Shown: positions 1-10,930 of the stretch, in pieces
How positions within the stretch are numbered: the first letter of the stretch is position 1
Layout: every line of letters begins with the position of its first letter
NCBI GenBank assembly: GCA_023525975.1
Contig: CM042018.1
Coordinates: 71,431,001-71,495,000 of the forward strand
DNA: 64,000 nt
Direction of reading: 5' to 3'
Source of the DNA: Smallanthus sonchifolius
Taxonomy: Eukaryota; Streptophyta; Magnoliopsida; Asterales; Asteraceae
Notes under the pieces: model-generated
What the model was told of the DNA's origin: nothing
Databases searched by the model: none
What the model saw: only the letters and a program-made list of their open reading frames with translations
Translations under genes and position numbers: made by a program

Positions 1-837
1 CACAATTAATGCGGTTCATCTCACTGCCCATACTCACAAGTATGCAAGGAGAGATTGAATCAAGACATATCTCTACATTAACCGTTGAGCATGTATTCAC
101 CCTTGAATCATTCCTGGTTCATTGAAATCAAATCCAGATAAAAGTTGGATCCCCTTACCTTATAATCAAACACCATGTTCATTATACCGAATCATCATAC
201 TGATATTCAAAGAAGAAAATCACATGAAACCAAGACAAAAGAATCACTCGACTCTGAATCTTATGATTCCTGATAATCCTTATGGATTCTGCTTGATTTT
301 TCTGTGCTAATTGATGTAACTTCATTTTGAAAATTAAGAAAATAATTGAAAAATCTTAGATGCCTTGAAGATAGTGCAAAATATCATAGCATCTCACTGG
401 GGTACACGTTGTATATCTTATAATTAATGCCTTAATACACAAGAACGTGATACAAAGATGCTTATAGTTTCAAATCTTATAATATTGTCAACTTGAATTA
501 CTTGTTTATGTGCTTATTACGTATGAATAAAGAGTAATACATGACATGATCCCATATTCTTTGATGTTTATATTGTATCATTTTTGCTATAAGTTAGCCT
601 GATATGATCCGCTGCTCGTGTCTTTGATCAAAAATAGCTTGTGTAAATGATTGTATATATCTATCTTGAAAAGAACAAAAAGATTTTAAGTTTTTAAGTT
701 TATGCATAGTAAGGCCAAAAATATTTTATGTTTAATCTTCATGAATTGCATTTGAATCCTCTTGGTTGAATATTTTTATCCTGTTCGTTATTTGACTTGA
801 AAATCTTCATAAATTCTGAGTTGAAAATTGAGCACTT
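1..837. other. No gene recognised; internal region of the plus-strand element
   Basis: AT-rich sequence with only short open frames, none resembling a known protein. It lies upstream of the internal promoter-like block of the element ending at 5517 and is probably its degenerate pol tail or spacer. I found no reverse transcriptase, RNase H or integrase motif. Confidence 0.4.
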
Positions 838-843
838 AAGGGT

Positions 844-967
844 TGTGCGCACTTGTCAAGTACGCACGAAGTAACACTTGCGCACTTAACCAGTACGCAA
901 GAGTTAAGCCTTGCGCACTTGTTAAGTACGCAAGAGTTAATTCGTGCGCACTTAACAAGTACGCATG
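844..967 (+). repeat. Palindrome array A (4 units, 33-bp period)
   Basis: Four imperfect palindromes of about 23-25 bp, typified by GCACTTGTTAAGTACGC, have cores centred at 856, 889, 922 and 955, an exact 33-bp step. Outer arms read CTTGCG...CGCAAG. A TATA box follows at about 983. The same motif recurs at 1514-1605 and in the LTR at 5128-5250. Confidence 0.85.
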
Positions 968-980
968 AACATTAATTGAG

Positions 981-991
981 GGGTATAAATC
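981..991 (+). promoter_or_regulatory. Candidate internal TATA box
   Basis: GGGTATAAATC lies 25-30 bp after the centre of the last palindrome of array A. This copies the palindrome-then-TATA order in the LTR of the same element (5128-5270). It would start an RNA across the leader at about 1010-1128 and serve the ORF at 1734. Transcription is inferred. Confidence 0.5.
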
Positions 992-1128
992 AGAGACTTA
1001 GAACTTTTCTCAAGCTTTACGCTTTCAAACCCAAAGTTTCCCCCCTGTAATTTTACTCTCAAAATCGCTTGTGTCCAATCCATCGTTTCATCCCGTACAC
1101 ATTGTCATCTTCGTATTTCATCTCAGTG

Positions 1129-1730
1129 GTGAGATTATAGGCCAATTCCATCCATTGATTCATGACATTTGGACCGTTTTTCTGACTTAGAATCTTTTTA
1201 GGTTAATTCCGACAAAATTTGGGGTAATATGGGGTTGTCTGGGTAACTTATTGACACTAGATGCTAATAGGTCACTTAATCGATTCTATAATCATCCTTT
1301 TTTAGTCTTAGATTGTTCCGTCGGTTGAAGATGAACCGACAGTGGGTCAGAGACTGTCTAGGTCACAAAATAGTGTGTTTTGGTAGTTACTGGTGTCGAT
1401 AATGGTCCCATGAGTTAGAATCGTTGATTCCGACTTAGTGGTGACCTACTCGACCCGGTATTGGAACAATCTGTGATGTTTTCAAGTTTCTGAAAATTTT
1501 GCTAAGGGTTGTTCTTGCGCACTTAGCAAGTACTCAAGAAATACTTCTTGCTTACTTGTTAAGTACGTAAGAGGAAAATCCTGCGCATTTGCTAAGTGCG
1601 CAGGACCAACACTTAGAAATTTTTCCTAAATCTGAAAAATTTTTCAAAGTGTAGCAACTATACTATGTCATGTGTGTCTACTTCCAGTGTTATAAGTTGT
1701 TCTGAATATGTTTTCTGTGTGTGTTTGCAG
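1129..1730 (+). other. Predicted leader intron before the additional ORF
   Basis: A strong 3' splice site (pyrimidine- and GT-rich tract ending TTTGCAG at 1724-1730) sits three bases before the ATG at 1734. A plausible donor, TG|GTGAGA, lies at 1129. The intron would be 602 nt and holds a second palindrome cluster near its 3' end. The acceptor is convincing; the donor is one of several possible. Confidence 0.45.
1512..1606 (+). repeat. Palindrome array B (3 units) inside the predicted intron
   Basis: Three palindromes of the array A family have cores centred at 1526, 1559 and 1592, again exactly 33 bp apart. Point changes (TACTCAAG, TACGTAAG) weaken some arms. Confidence 0.8.
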
Positions 1731-1733
1731 GCT

Positions 1734-4700
1734 ATGGCTCGTGCATTCACTGACGAATTCAACCTATTGGCTAACACCGAACCAGAATGGAAAGGCGCAG
1801 CCTTGCAATACAGGGAGATTGTAGATTTTCTGAACAGATCAAGAATAAGGTATGCAATCTCAGCAAACCCAACAGTCTCAAGACCTTACCTGGAGCAATT
1901 CTGGGAGACTGCAGAGCACGATTGCACGGTATCCCCGAATGTCATAAGGGCTACCGTTGACGGTCGGGCTATTGCTATCTCTGAGGATACAATAAGGAGA
2001 GTATTGCAGTTCGGAGACCTTGCCACCGACCCGACTTCCTATCCAGATTACTACGTGGATGGGTGTTGGAGGCACAGAATGGGATATGTCGGGGCTAGGG
2101 ACTATGATTCTTACAAGAAGATGTGGGTATTGGATCAATGGTGTTACTTTGCCCACATCATGATCGTGTGCATCTCATCCAGGAAAGCGGGGAAAGATGC
2201 TATGGGTCATGACCTTGCAGCGGCCATGGTGGGCCTGTCTCTCAATCGGGGCTACAACTTCTCTCGCTATATCTTCAAAGCACTCAATGACCAGATAAAT
2301 ACAGCAGAGAGGTTCAGGTTCCTTTTGTACCCGAGGTTTGTGCAGCTCCTGATCGATGATGCATTGCCAAACCTACGTGCTATCGGGGAGAGACTGCAGG
2401 TAAAAAGGGTGGACAAGAGAGTCTTTGCTCAGTTTCTAAAGCCAGGCAGTGTAGAACCTACCCCTGCGCACACTGAACTCTTTGGCCACCTACTGAATGA
2501 AGCATACGTCGCTCCTGAAGATTGGAACTGGTATAGTCCCAACTCAGCACCAGAGATGAGTGATGATTCTGATGAACAACAAGAAGAATAGAATGAAAGT
2601 GATGAAGGTGATGACGAAGGTGGTGATGGTGGTGCTGAGGAATCCGATTCAGAAGCAACAGAATCAGACTCTTCTGATTCCGATGACGCACCATCCCAGG
2701 CACACCCGAGGAGATTGGCACAGGTAACCCTGCCTGCGTCGTCTTCTAAAAGAAAGCGACAAAGCTCGAGTGGCGAATATGAGCCAACATCTGACTCTGA
2801 CGCTACTCTACAAAGACAAAGGCGAGATAAAGCCAACAAGAAGAGGGGCGATAGGCAAGAGGTTGCTATCCCCAGGGTTGTAGAGATCCCGACTGTGCAG
2901 CAAGTACAACCTGCGGCTGACAGTCCACCAGCATGATTGCTATCAGAATCTACCCCACCAGCACAGCAACTATACCGTAGGAGGAGAAGACTACAAGTTC
3001 AAGCTGAAGTGGTAGTCACGGCGTTCACAGAGGAGATTCCTGTGACGGTGACCCTCCCTACTCCAACCGTCCCGGTGACGGTGACTACTCCACTTCTCAC
3101 AGAGTCAGTCACCATCACCCTAACCATAAAACCCACTCCCATCATTACATCCCCACACCAACCTCACACCACTGAACCGTCAGGTCAACCCTTCAACTAT
3201 GGTGATTTCTCACAAGGGTTTGACTTTGACACAATCTTCTCCGCCCCCATCCATAATGCCGAAGCCTCATCATCTAGGCATCCTGATCCGAATGATGCAA
3301 GGATCTATGTGCTAGAGACCCATGTTGCTGAACTGTTGAAGACTATTCAAAAGTCAAAGGAGGAGTCTGATGCTCAACAAGCACAGATTAATTCCCTGGC
3401 CGATGAAGTTAGGATTCTCCACAGCCAGAGAACAGGGAGAAATGAGAAACTGAAGAATGTTATGGCACAGAACAAGCTGCTGATGAAAACCAATGAAATG
3501 ATTCTAGGCCACAGAACTTCACTTGAGCTAAGGATGGATTTGCAGAGAAAAGAGCACGAAGTGATGGTCAAATTAGTTGACGAACTGACCAAGAAGCTTG
3601 GTGCTCAGGGGGAGAAAGAGAAAGAGAAGGAGAAAGAGAAAGAAAACAAATCCACTGGTGCTGAGCCTTGTCATCCAGTCGACTTGACTAAGGATGATGA
3701 TAAAGACAAGGATCCTGAAGCCGGTCCTAGTGGAGGTGAGCATCAAGCTTTGGCGATTGTGCCCATCTCTTCTTTTCCAATGGCTGAGGGGAGTCTACTC
3801 AGCAAGAGGGTGGTAATACATCTGGTGGTGGTGATAAAGGGAAGTCAGTGGCTGAAGTACTTAAGGACTTATCTGATGATGAGATCCTATATCTAGAGCC
3901 TGACTATTCTAAAGAAGCACAGATCGATGCTCTCTTCAATCTAGAAGAAGGAGAGATCGACTCTGGTGATGACTGGAATGATGAAGATGAGGATGTGGTG
4001 ATAGAGATTCCCAAGGGTGACGGGGAAGGAGAGTACGAGTTAGAGGATGGTGAGATCTTTGAAGTACCATCGCTCGAATCTCTGCTTGACACAGGCTCAG
4101 TTGACATGGCAAGTAATGTTGAAGCTACAACTGAAGCCTCCCCAGTCGACCCTACACCTGTGGACCCCGAGGCACCAAAAGATAAAGACATGCCTTCTGC
4201 ATCATCTAAGGGTCCAGCTCCCGTGTGGCAAAAGACGTCCATCACAGACAAGCACGGAGCTACAGGTATGATCTTGGCTGTTAGGTTCGAGGAGGACAAA
4301 CAGTTGTTCGCCATCAAAAGATCTGGGGGGGTTCAATACTTGAAACCAACCAGTGAGGCGTTCAACTCTTTGTCCAAGTACGACCTTGTGAACCTCGCAA
4401 ACCGCGACCTGCTGAGTCACTCGAGTCATGCAGTAGCAATGGGTTTGTGGGTAACACTACAGCGGGAAGCAAGATTAGGGAAATTTGAATATTTCAAGCC
4501 TCAAGTGCCCAAGAGAGTCAAGGATAAGCACGCTGTGCATCCTGTGACTAAGAAGCACCTAAAGAAATTGGTATACAAGCCAGTGCGATGTGAAACTAAG
4601 ATTCCCCTGAGCAAGTTATCTCAGGATATTCTTGGTGACATGTGGTACTGGTACGTAGATCCAAAGACGGGCGAGGCTGTGATCATGGGTAAAGGACGTT

Positions 4701-4915
4701 CAGAGAGCAGGAACATAGTGCCAAAAGAACTTATCAGAATCTTCGATGAAGTCTGCTTCATCAACTTTTCTGTGAAAGATCTGGAGGTACTAGCAGAACG
4801 CTACTGCGTCTACACGGATGAGTGGACGAAGCTCCTTGCTTCTAAATATGACAAGGTGATTAAGTTCTGCCTTGATTACAAGAAGAAGATGGGAGCTAAG
4901 GAACAAGTGCTGTGA
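1734..4915 (+). pseudogene. Additional ORF of a Copia-like element (plant transposon protein), broken
   Basis: One long reading frame of roughly 1,060 codons is interrupted by a TAG at 2589, a TGA at 2934 and a frameshift near 3785. The N-terminal 240 residues resemble the 'putative plant transposon protein' domain found downstream of pol in many Asteraceae elements. Next come an acidic Ser/Asp/Glu tract, a basic patch, a Thr/Pro/Val-rich stretch, a coiled coil (about 3300-3600) with a Lys-Glu run, a second acidic region, and a C-terminal domain rich in basic and aromatic residues. The stop lies 45 bp before the polypurine tract. I start at 1734, not the in-frame ATG at 1665, because a splice acceptor ends at 1730. 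Function is unknown; a nucleic-acid-binding or regulatory role is a guess. Confidence 0.7.
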
Positions 4916-4960
4916 AGACTGAAGAATTAAGACTGAAGACGATGAAGATCTCGAGCTGTT

Positions 4961-4974
4961 GTCAAGGGGGAGTT
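4961..4974 (+). promoter_or_regulatory. Polypurine tract
   Basis: GTCAAGGGGGAGTT abuts the TG of the 3' LTR at 4975, as expected for the plus-strand primer of an LTR element. Confidence 0.8.
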
Positions 4975-5517
4975 TGTTGATGCACTTTCCTGTGATAACA
5001 CTCTGGATAGAGTCTTAGTTTGTATTTATAATGTCTGTAATTTTTCTTTGTATGTAAGAGTCGTTATGTAATAGTTTATCGAGTTGTATTTACTTTTATA
5101 TAATGTATGTTGCATTTCTGTTAAGTGTTTTGCGCACTTACAAGTGCGCAGGAGAAAGCTCCTGCGTACTTAGCAAGTACGCAGGAAGACCTTTTCGTAC
5201 TTGTTAAGTACGCAAGAGCAATTGGTCCTGCACACTTGCTAAGTGCGCAGGCATCAGGTCTGTATAAATAGGATAGGTTCACAGAGGTTAAGTACGCAGA
5301 ACCATTTGTTTAGACGAACTCAGTTTTGCTAAGTACGCAGCTTGTATTCTCTCTGTAACCGTCGAGTGTTTATAATACAAAGAACGTTTATTGTGACTCT
5401 CGTGTTTGGTTTACTTTGTTTAGTAAGACTCTCCACCTAGTCACGGGTATTTCGCAACCCGGTGCGACTAGTAGACCACTTGCATGTGACGATCCGACAC
5501 ACACGAAGGGACCTACA
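4975..5517 (+). mobile_element. 3' LTR of the plus-strand Copia-like element
   Basis: It starts TGTTGATGCAC after a polypurine tract and ends GGGACCTACA, 543 bp. U3 holds palindrome array C followed by TATAAATA at 5263. Half-sites of the palindrome recur after the TATA box near 5289 and 5327. The end ACCTACA matches the end of the minus-strand Copia LTR at 8073 and of the Sirevirus-like LTRs, which is my main reason to call it Copia. The 5' LTR is outside the window, so target duplication cannot be tested. Confidence 0.75.
5128..5250 (+). repeat. Palindrome array C upstream of the LTR TATA box
   Basis: Four palindromes have cores centred at 5140.5, 5173, 5204 and 5239 (steps 32.5, 31, 35). 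They share ACTTGYTAAGT-type cores with CTGCG/CGCAG or TTGCG/CGCAA arms. The TATA box starts about 24 bp after the last centre. Confidence 0.85.
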
Positions 5518-7509
5518 AGGATCAGCATTAGCCTTAAAATAATCCAGATGAATTTTCAAAATTTTCCAGCTTTCGATGTAGTTTGATAACTTCAGATTCT
5601 TTATCATAAATTTCTTTGTTCTTTTGAGCGACAATTTCATTTCGCTTCTCAATCTCAGCATAAGCCATATCCAGATGATATGCTTGTTCCTTATATTTCA
5701 ACCCCAAAGAATTTAAATCTCTTTTCAAATATTCAATTCTATTGGCACACAGTTTATCATTATCTTTCAGTTTTTGATTAACTGAATGCATCGATTTCAT
5801 ATCACAAATTAAATTTGTGTTATCATCCATGATTTTTTGCATTTTATCCTTTACACTAATGCAATTTGAAAAATAAATGTGACAGACAGAATCTTTTACC
5901 TTTGAAGGATCAGACATATCTGCCATGAATACTTTTGCAATAGCTCTGAATCAGCACCATTAGAAGAATTTTGAGTTAAAACAATATCATCTTCAGAAAC
6001 ACCAGAAGTAATATCAGATTCAACTTTCTGTACTTGATCACGCTCTTCATCAGTACTCGGCAAACTCTCACCATCACTTGAGCTATCATCATCAGTTGAC
6101 TCTTCAGATTGTGTAGAATGAATCTCAGCTACAAACACTTGACTTACCGAACCAACCAAATCTTCAAGATGAATACCCCAGTCATAATTGTCATCATTCT
6201 GAGCTACCAAAGCAGATGATGCAGAAGCATGATTAGAATTTCTAGAACTAGAGGGACCATGTGACTGATTCCGATTGTTCTGAAAGTTATTAGGCTTCTT
6301 CTGAGAATCAAACTCAACTTTTGGCTTCACACATTCTTTAGAGAAATGACCATACTCCTGAAAATTATAGCAACGAACTTTGGTTTTGTCAAATCCCATA
6401 CGTGAACGACCGTTTGACCCAATATACTTTCTTCCAGTCTTCTTTAAAAAATCATTTGCTTGTCGCATCAGCATAGCCATGTTCCATTGAATATTCATCT
6501 CTTCCAGATCAACAGGATCAATCTGTCTAAAATCTTCTTCAATAACCTCTGGATCATGAATCTTCCCACCAATAAAATTTTCATAAGACGCCATGAAGGA
6601 AGAAAACAATGCTAACTAATCATCAACAACTCTTTGACTCATATTATGTGTTCCAGATGATGACGAAGTTGAATTTGCAGAGAAACCTGAATGACTTGGA
6701 ATTCCAGAACAATGATCATGAGAAACCTCTTGAGTATCACCAGAAAAGAATGCAACTCCTGTACCAGTTTTGCCAGAAGACTTAGCAAAATACATTGAAG
6801 GATCTTGGATATGCTCCATATTGGTTTCCTTCTTCTTCATATTTAAATCATGTGACTGAATCTTGCCAAGTACCTCCTCAAGAGACATAGTTTTATACTT
6901 GATATTCTCTTTAATCAAAATTGTATACACATCAAATTTTGATGGTAATGCCTACAAGAATTTATCATTTATCTCCTCAGTCTCATAAACCACTGAAGCA
7001 CTCGACAACTCACTTAGCAAATGATAGAATCTAGTTGCAAGATCATCTAAAGATTCATTTTGAAAGTGCTTGAACACTAAGAATTTCTTTTTCAATAATT
7101 CTTTTTGGCTTTTCTTAACATCCAAACTCCCTTCACACCTCTTTTGCAACGCCTCCCACAATTGTTGAGAAGTCTTGAATTGTTTAAAGTTGTGATAAAT
7201 TTCTTTTGGAAGAGACATTGAGATACTAGCCATTGCCTTCTTTTCTCTATCAAACAATATTTTTTCTTCTGTGGTTAACGCAGATACTGATTTAGGAACA
7301 TCATCCTTTCCCATCCAAGTATATGTCAGATGCGTATAACCTTCTAATATTGGAATCTATAAACTTGTATCAGTAAAGGATACGAACTGATCGAACCAAT
7401 CTTTCCAATTCGAATAATCTGCAAGACTTAACAATTTGGGCGGTTTCTGAGATGTACCAATCTCATTGTCGTAATTCAACATATTTGTCACTTGTACCAT
7501 ATTTGCCAT
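5518..7509 (-). pseudogene. Copia gag relic (UBN2-type gag, zinc knuckle)
   Basis: The frame starting ATGGCAAATATGG at 7509 encodes a typical plant Copia gag: a SLADYSNWKDWFDQF-like start, the LWEALQKRCEG and FQNESLDDLATRF region, a zinc knuckle near 6370-6330, and a coiled-coil tail after a frameshift near 5925. Three in-frame stops (about 7357, 6952, 6616) break it; the first two fit single transitions from Trp and Gln codons. The knuckle has Phe in place of its second Cys (CYNFQEYGHFSKEC), so it would not bind zinc normally. The relic stops at 5518 against the neighbouring LTR, so protease, RT and integrase are missing. Confidence 0.85.
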
Positions 7510-7587
7510 TTTTTTTAAAAAAAATTCAAGTGTTGAAAAAAATATCCCCTTAGGCGAAGATAATAAGTTCGCCTCAAACAAGCAGAT

Positions 7588-7745
7588 TTGATATCAAGCG
7601 AACTTGATAAGTTCGCTTACCCAAGAAACTTCAGTAAGTTCGCCGATTAAGTTCGCCTATTAAGTTCACCTAAACTGACAGGAGCGAACTTAATAAGTTC
7701 GCTTGCTAAGTTCGCATGCAACAACTTTCAGCAAGTTCGCTTAAA
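7588..7745 (-). repeat. Palindrome cluster in the Copia leader
   Basis: Between primer site and gag lie five to six full or half copies of GCGAACTTGWTAAGTTCGC, the palindrome of this element's own LTR. Being downstream of the LTR TATA box they would be in the RNA leader, where each full copy could form a hairpin. Confidence 0.75.
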
Positions 7746-8058
7746 ACAGCTGAAACAAACTCAGCAAGAACTTTAACCCAAACACGAACAAAAATCCCCA
7801 AAACTCATCATTTCAAGAAGATTTAGAAGGAATTAAGAAAAATTGAACCGTAGGATATCATATTTTATCAATTCGAACACTTCTATCGGATTAATTTCAT
7901 CAAAATCAACCTCAAATTCACGAATTCAGCAGTAAAATCAGTTTCAAGAACTTGTAAACTCCATGGATAGAAAATCTTAAAAATGACCAATTTCTTGTCA
8001 AATTGTACACAAAAACCGTCTCTAATCAACAAAAATCAACCACAAATCACGAGCAAAA
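7746..8058 (-). other. Untranslated leader between primer site and gag
   Basis: A-rich on the plus strand, with no frame of note. It is the 5' leader of the minus-strand Copia relic. Confidence 0.6.
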
Positions 8059-8070
8059 GCTCTAATACCA
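8059..8070 (-). promoter_or_regulatory. Primer-binding site (tRNA-Met type)
   Basis: On the minus strand TGGTATTAGAGC follows the LTR end after two bases. It differs by one base from the usual TGGTATCAGAGC of initiator-Met-primed elements. Confidence 0.85.
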
Positions 8071-8072
8071 CT

Positions 8073-8512
8073 TGTAGGTCCTCATTACACATCTCATATC
8101 GATCTCGTGATAAGATGTCTTGATAACACGGAGTGCGGAATCCTTCGTGTTAACGAATGTATACTAATTGACAAGTAAACACAGCATGTAAATAAAGCTT
8201 TCTATTTGTATTCACAAACACAGAGTTTACAGAATTCTTGTTTGATCAGTCTCACTACTCTGTTCTAAACAGACTCTATAACTCTATTTATAGACACATG
8301 TTCTGCACCAGGCGAACTTAACAAGTTCGCTTCAAAGATGCTTAGGCGAACTTAACAAGTTCGCCTCTGATAGACCAGGCGAACTTATCAAGTTCGCCTC
8401 TAGCAGAACCTGTACAAATACTTAGACAAAAACTAAACATTTACATAAAAACATAAAGACAATAAGATCTAAACTATTACAAAGCTTTTGTCATACAATC
8501 TATGTCCTAACA
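8073..8512 (-). mobile_element. 5' LTR of the minus-strand Copia element
   Basis: On the minus strand it runs from TGTTAGGACATAG to GAGGACCTACA, 440 bp, and is followed by the primer site. U3 holds three palindromes and a TATA box (CTATAAATAGA). The LTR is diverged from that at 4975-5517 but has the same layout and a related palindrome core. Confidence 0.85.
8284..8398 (-). repeat. Palindrome array D with TATA box
   Basis: Three copies of GCGAACTTGTTAAGTTCGC (one with TGATA in the centre) are centred at 8388, 8355 and 8321, 33-34 bp apart. On the minus strand the TATA box (plus 8284-8294) follows about 30 bp later. The core ACTTGTTAAGT is the same as in arrays A-C while the outer stem differs. 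Confidence 0.85.
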
Positions 8513-9130
8513 GTTATAGATGCATGTTTAGGTCGCTTACCTTGTGTTTGTGACTGTCTATGGTGTTCCTAGACGTAGTGATCCATAGGAGCATTAGTTG
8601 GTGGTTCATTAGAGCTGAGTGTTCTTCCTATCTCGATAGCTGAAAGGTGAGAGGTAGTCGGTTAGTCTTTGGTGTTAGGTGTTTAGGTGTAAAGACTCTG
8701 AAAGGAGGTTTCCCTTAGGTTCTTAGTATCCGTGTTAGTCCGTGTCTTGTTGATTGTTCTGAGATTACCCCTTGCATTCTTTGAATGTATTGTGATAGTG
8801 AGACTGAAAGGTGATCTAGCGTTAGGTTACTTTAGTGTCGTTGGAGAGACTGCAAGGTAATCCGACTAGCTTGTGAGCTTTATACATTCCTTAGAGTTTC
8901 CTACTAGGTCACACCCGGAGATTGATCAAGGATCCTTTAGGTATTTTGAGAGTGTCATTCTGTAGAACCCTAGTTCCATCATAGTTACCATAACCGAGAG
9001 AAGTCCGAGTTTCACGAATAGGATTCTTACCTAGGTAGTGCTATCTCCATTCCCAATTTCATCTGATTCTCTTATTTGATAGTTAGTCGTCAATTGGTTT
9101 TCATTTACTTTTAATTAGTTTAGTCTTAGT
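8513..9130 (+). other. Athila-like LTR relic, left part
   Basis: No gene. The sequence and its continuation after 14315 look like the 3' half of a Gypsy LTR: the right part carries the signature 'gggttcgatatcccgac ... tacacttgcctg' seen also near 20210-20240 in the Athila LTR. The two parts were separated by the insertion at 9131-14310. Confidence 0.45.
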
Positions 9131-9268
9131 TGTAGGTCCAGAAATATAACACGAATCTGTAGAAACCCAAATCAAGAGGCGAAATCTCTTGATTTGGTGA
9201 AGAAAACACAGGAACAATAGATGAACAATAAAAACCTTCTTGTATTGATTTGAATCAAAATATATTAC
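9131..9268 (-). mobile_element. Left LTR of the outer element, U5 side (minus orientation)
   Basis: This segment starts TGTAGGTCCAGAAATATAAC, which is nearly the reverse complement of the element's right end (GTTATATTTCTGGACAACA). The LTR is interrupted at 9268 by the nested copy and resumes at 11461. Confidence 0.75.
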
Positions 9269-9791
9269 TGTTGGGTATAGAAATGAGACTGATGCTGTCA
9301 ATAGAAACTACAGATCGAAACTAGTAGTTCCGGTTGAACTTTTGTTCAATCGAAACTAGTAGTTTCGGTTGAACATTTGTTCAATCGAAACTACCTAGTT
9401 TCGATGCCTGTTTTTCAGGCCTGTTTGGCAGGTGGCTTGGAAAACAAGGCACATGAAGCCTCCTATATATAGTAGAATACCCATTAGGAGTGAGTGTGTC
9501 TGTAGAGGGAATCACCACCCCAGGGGGAGCTCACCCTGGGGTGAGACTAATTTTTGTGTATGATCGAGCTTTTATTTTCATTTCAATCAAAGAATCATAC
9601 GTTTTTATGCTTTCAATTAGTTGTTCTTTTTCACTTTCATATGTTTCTGTTCGTATATGTGATTCCCGCACCCGTCTCTACCCATTTGTGATTCGAGAGT
9701 GATACCGGATCCAGAGATTCCGCCTCTCGATCCGGACTGTTTGAAGATTTCTCCGCAGATTTGTGTTTTTCGGATCTGCTCAGGACCTACA
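9269..9791 (+). mobile_element. 5' LTR of the non-autonomous element
   Basis: TGTTGGGTATAG to CAGGACCTACA, 523 bp. Palindromes lie at 9315-9405 (centres about 9324, 9359, 9394), separated by smaller TTGAAC(TTTT)GTTCAA-type palindromes. The TATA box TATATATAG is at about 9463. Just downstream, CACCCCAGGG and CCCTGGGGTG around a GGAGCTCA loop can form a 10-bp hairpin (9507-9543). Confidence 0.9.
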
Positions 9792-9793
9792 AG

Positions 9794-9806
9794 TGGTATC
9801 AGAGCC
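9794..9806 (+). promoter_or_regulatory. Primer-binding site (tRNA-Met type)
   Basis: TGGTATCAGAGCC two bases after the 5' LTR end, the standard initiator-Met primer sequence of Copia elements. Confidence 0.92.
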
Positions 9807-10009
9807 ATGGTGGCTCTTATTGCTTTCGAATCTGCTCGAAAAACAGAGAAAAACCCGCCATTGAGACGTTAAACATGAAGAAATCGATGTGTAGCAGGTT
9901 CGTGACTGCTGTTCTACATTTCCACTTTCAAAATCTGAAGATGTAAGGCTTTTGAAGCATTTTTCAGACCTGGATTGGGGGTATCGAAGTAGCTGAAGGT
10001 TGAAGATGG

Positions 10010-10265
10010 TCAATCGAAACTATGTGGCGGCTGAACATTTTCTATCGAAACTACTGGTGTTGCCCTAAATCAGAAGTAGAAGACATCGAAACTAGGCTGT
10101 CGAAACTAGGCTATCGAAACTAGAGGGTATCGAAACTACTAGTTTCGGTTGAAGAATCTCCTATCGAAACTACTAGTTTCGATTGAAGAATCTCTCTATC
10201 GAAACTTCTTGTTTCGATACTGCCTCTATCGAAACTAGCCTTGTTTCGACTGAAGTAGAGCCTAT
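10010..10265 (+). repeat. Internal palindrome cluster of the non-autonomous element
   Basis: Eight or more full or half copies of the LTR palindrome (TCGAAACTACTAGTTTCGAT type) are packed into 250 bp of the leader. Several consecutive half-sites (TATCGAAACTAG) point the same way. In the RNA they could pair with each other. Confidence 0.8.
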
Positions 10266-10930
10266 TGAAACTACAGGCAGAACTGTCCAAGTACTTTCCA
10301 AAAAAAAAAAAAAATTTTGGAAATTTTCTTAGATAAATTTTTTAACATGATATTGCATAGAAGGAGGGGAGTTTTGGAAGAAAACTTGGAGACAACCTTT
10401 TTCAGGTTTTCAAAAATTTCGTTTCTTCGGCAGTATACATGATGTTCTGCCTGATTCAGCCGTAATTCCTTTGATTAAAGTTCAAGTTTGGGCAGCGGGT
10501 AACAAAGTCAAGCATACTTGTGACAAACCGGATCATTAGTTGTTGATTACATGGTGATTCGATCCCTTATCTTTTGCCTAGAAATAGGAGGGTCTACACT
10601 TCAGGGGGAGAATTACCACGAAAGACTTCAAATTATCAGCAGAGTTATGAAGATGCAAGACAAAGTGAGCCTTTGCTTGAAATTGACCTTTTTTTTTTGG
10701 GAGAGAAGGCAAAAGTTGATCAAGTGTTCGAGAATGTCAAGAATCCTTGTAGAAAGATGGTTATTTACTGTTAAATACTTGGGATTCAAACCTTTATCAT
10801 TTGCCTACAAGATAGGAGGGTCTACACTTGAGGGGGAGAATCACAACGAAAGGCATTGGATCATCAGTCATTCTATGAAGACGAAAGATAGAGTCGGACA
10901 AGATTTGATAGCATCAGTCTAGGGGGAGAT

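Noticed and set aside
844..967. CRISPR-like array (regular 33-bp spacing of repeats)
   Set aside because: The units are palindromes of variable sequence with short gaps of about 8-10 bp and no spacer-length unique inserts; the context is a plant LTR element with a TATA box.
1665..1733. ATG at 1665 as start of the additional ORF
   Set aside because: The 23 extra residues lie across a strong splice acceptor (ending 1730) and look like intron sequence; the ATG at 1734 matches the domain start.
2429..2839. 136-codon minus-strand frame
   Set aside because: Shadow of the acidic Ser/Asp repeats of the plus-strand ORF; its composition mirrors that low-complexity tract.
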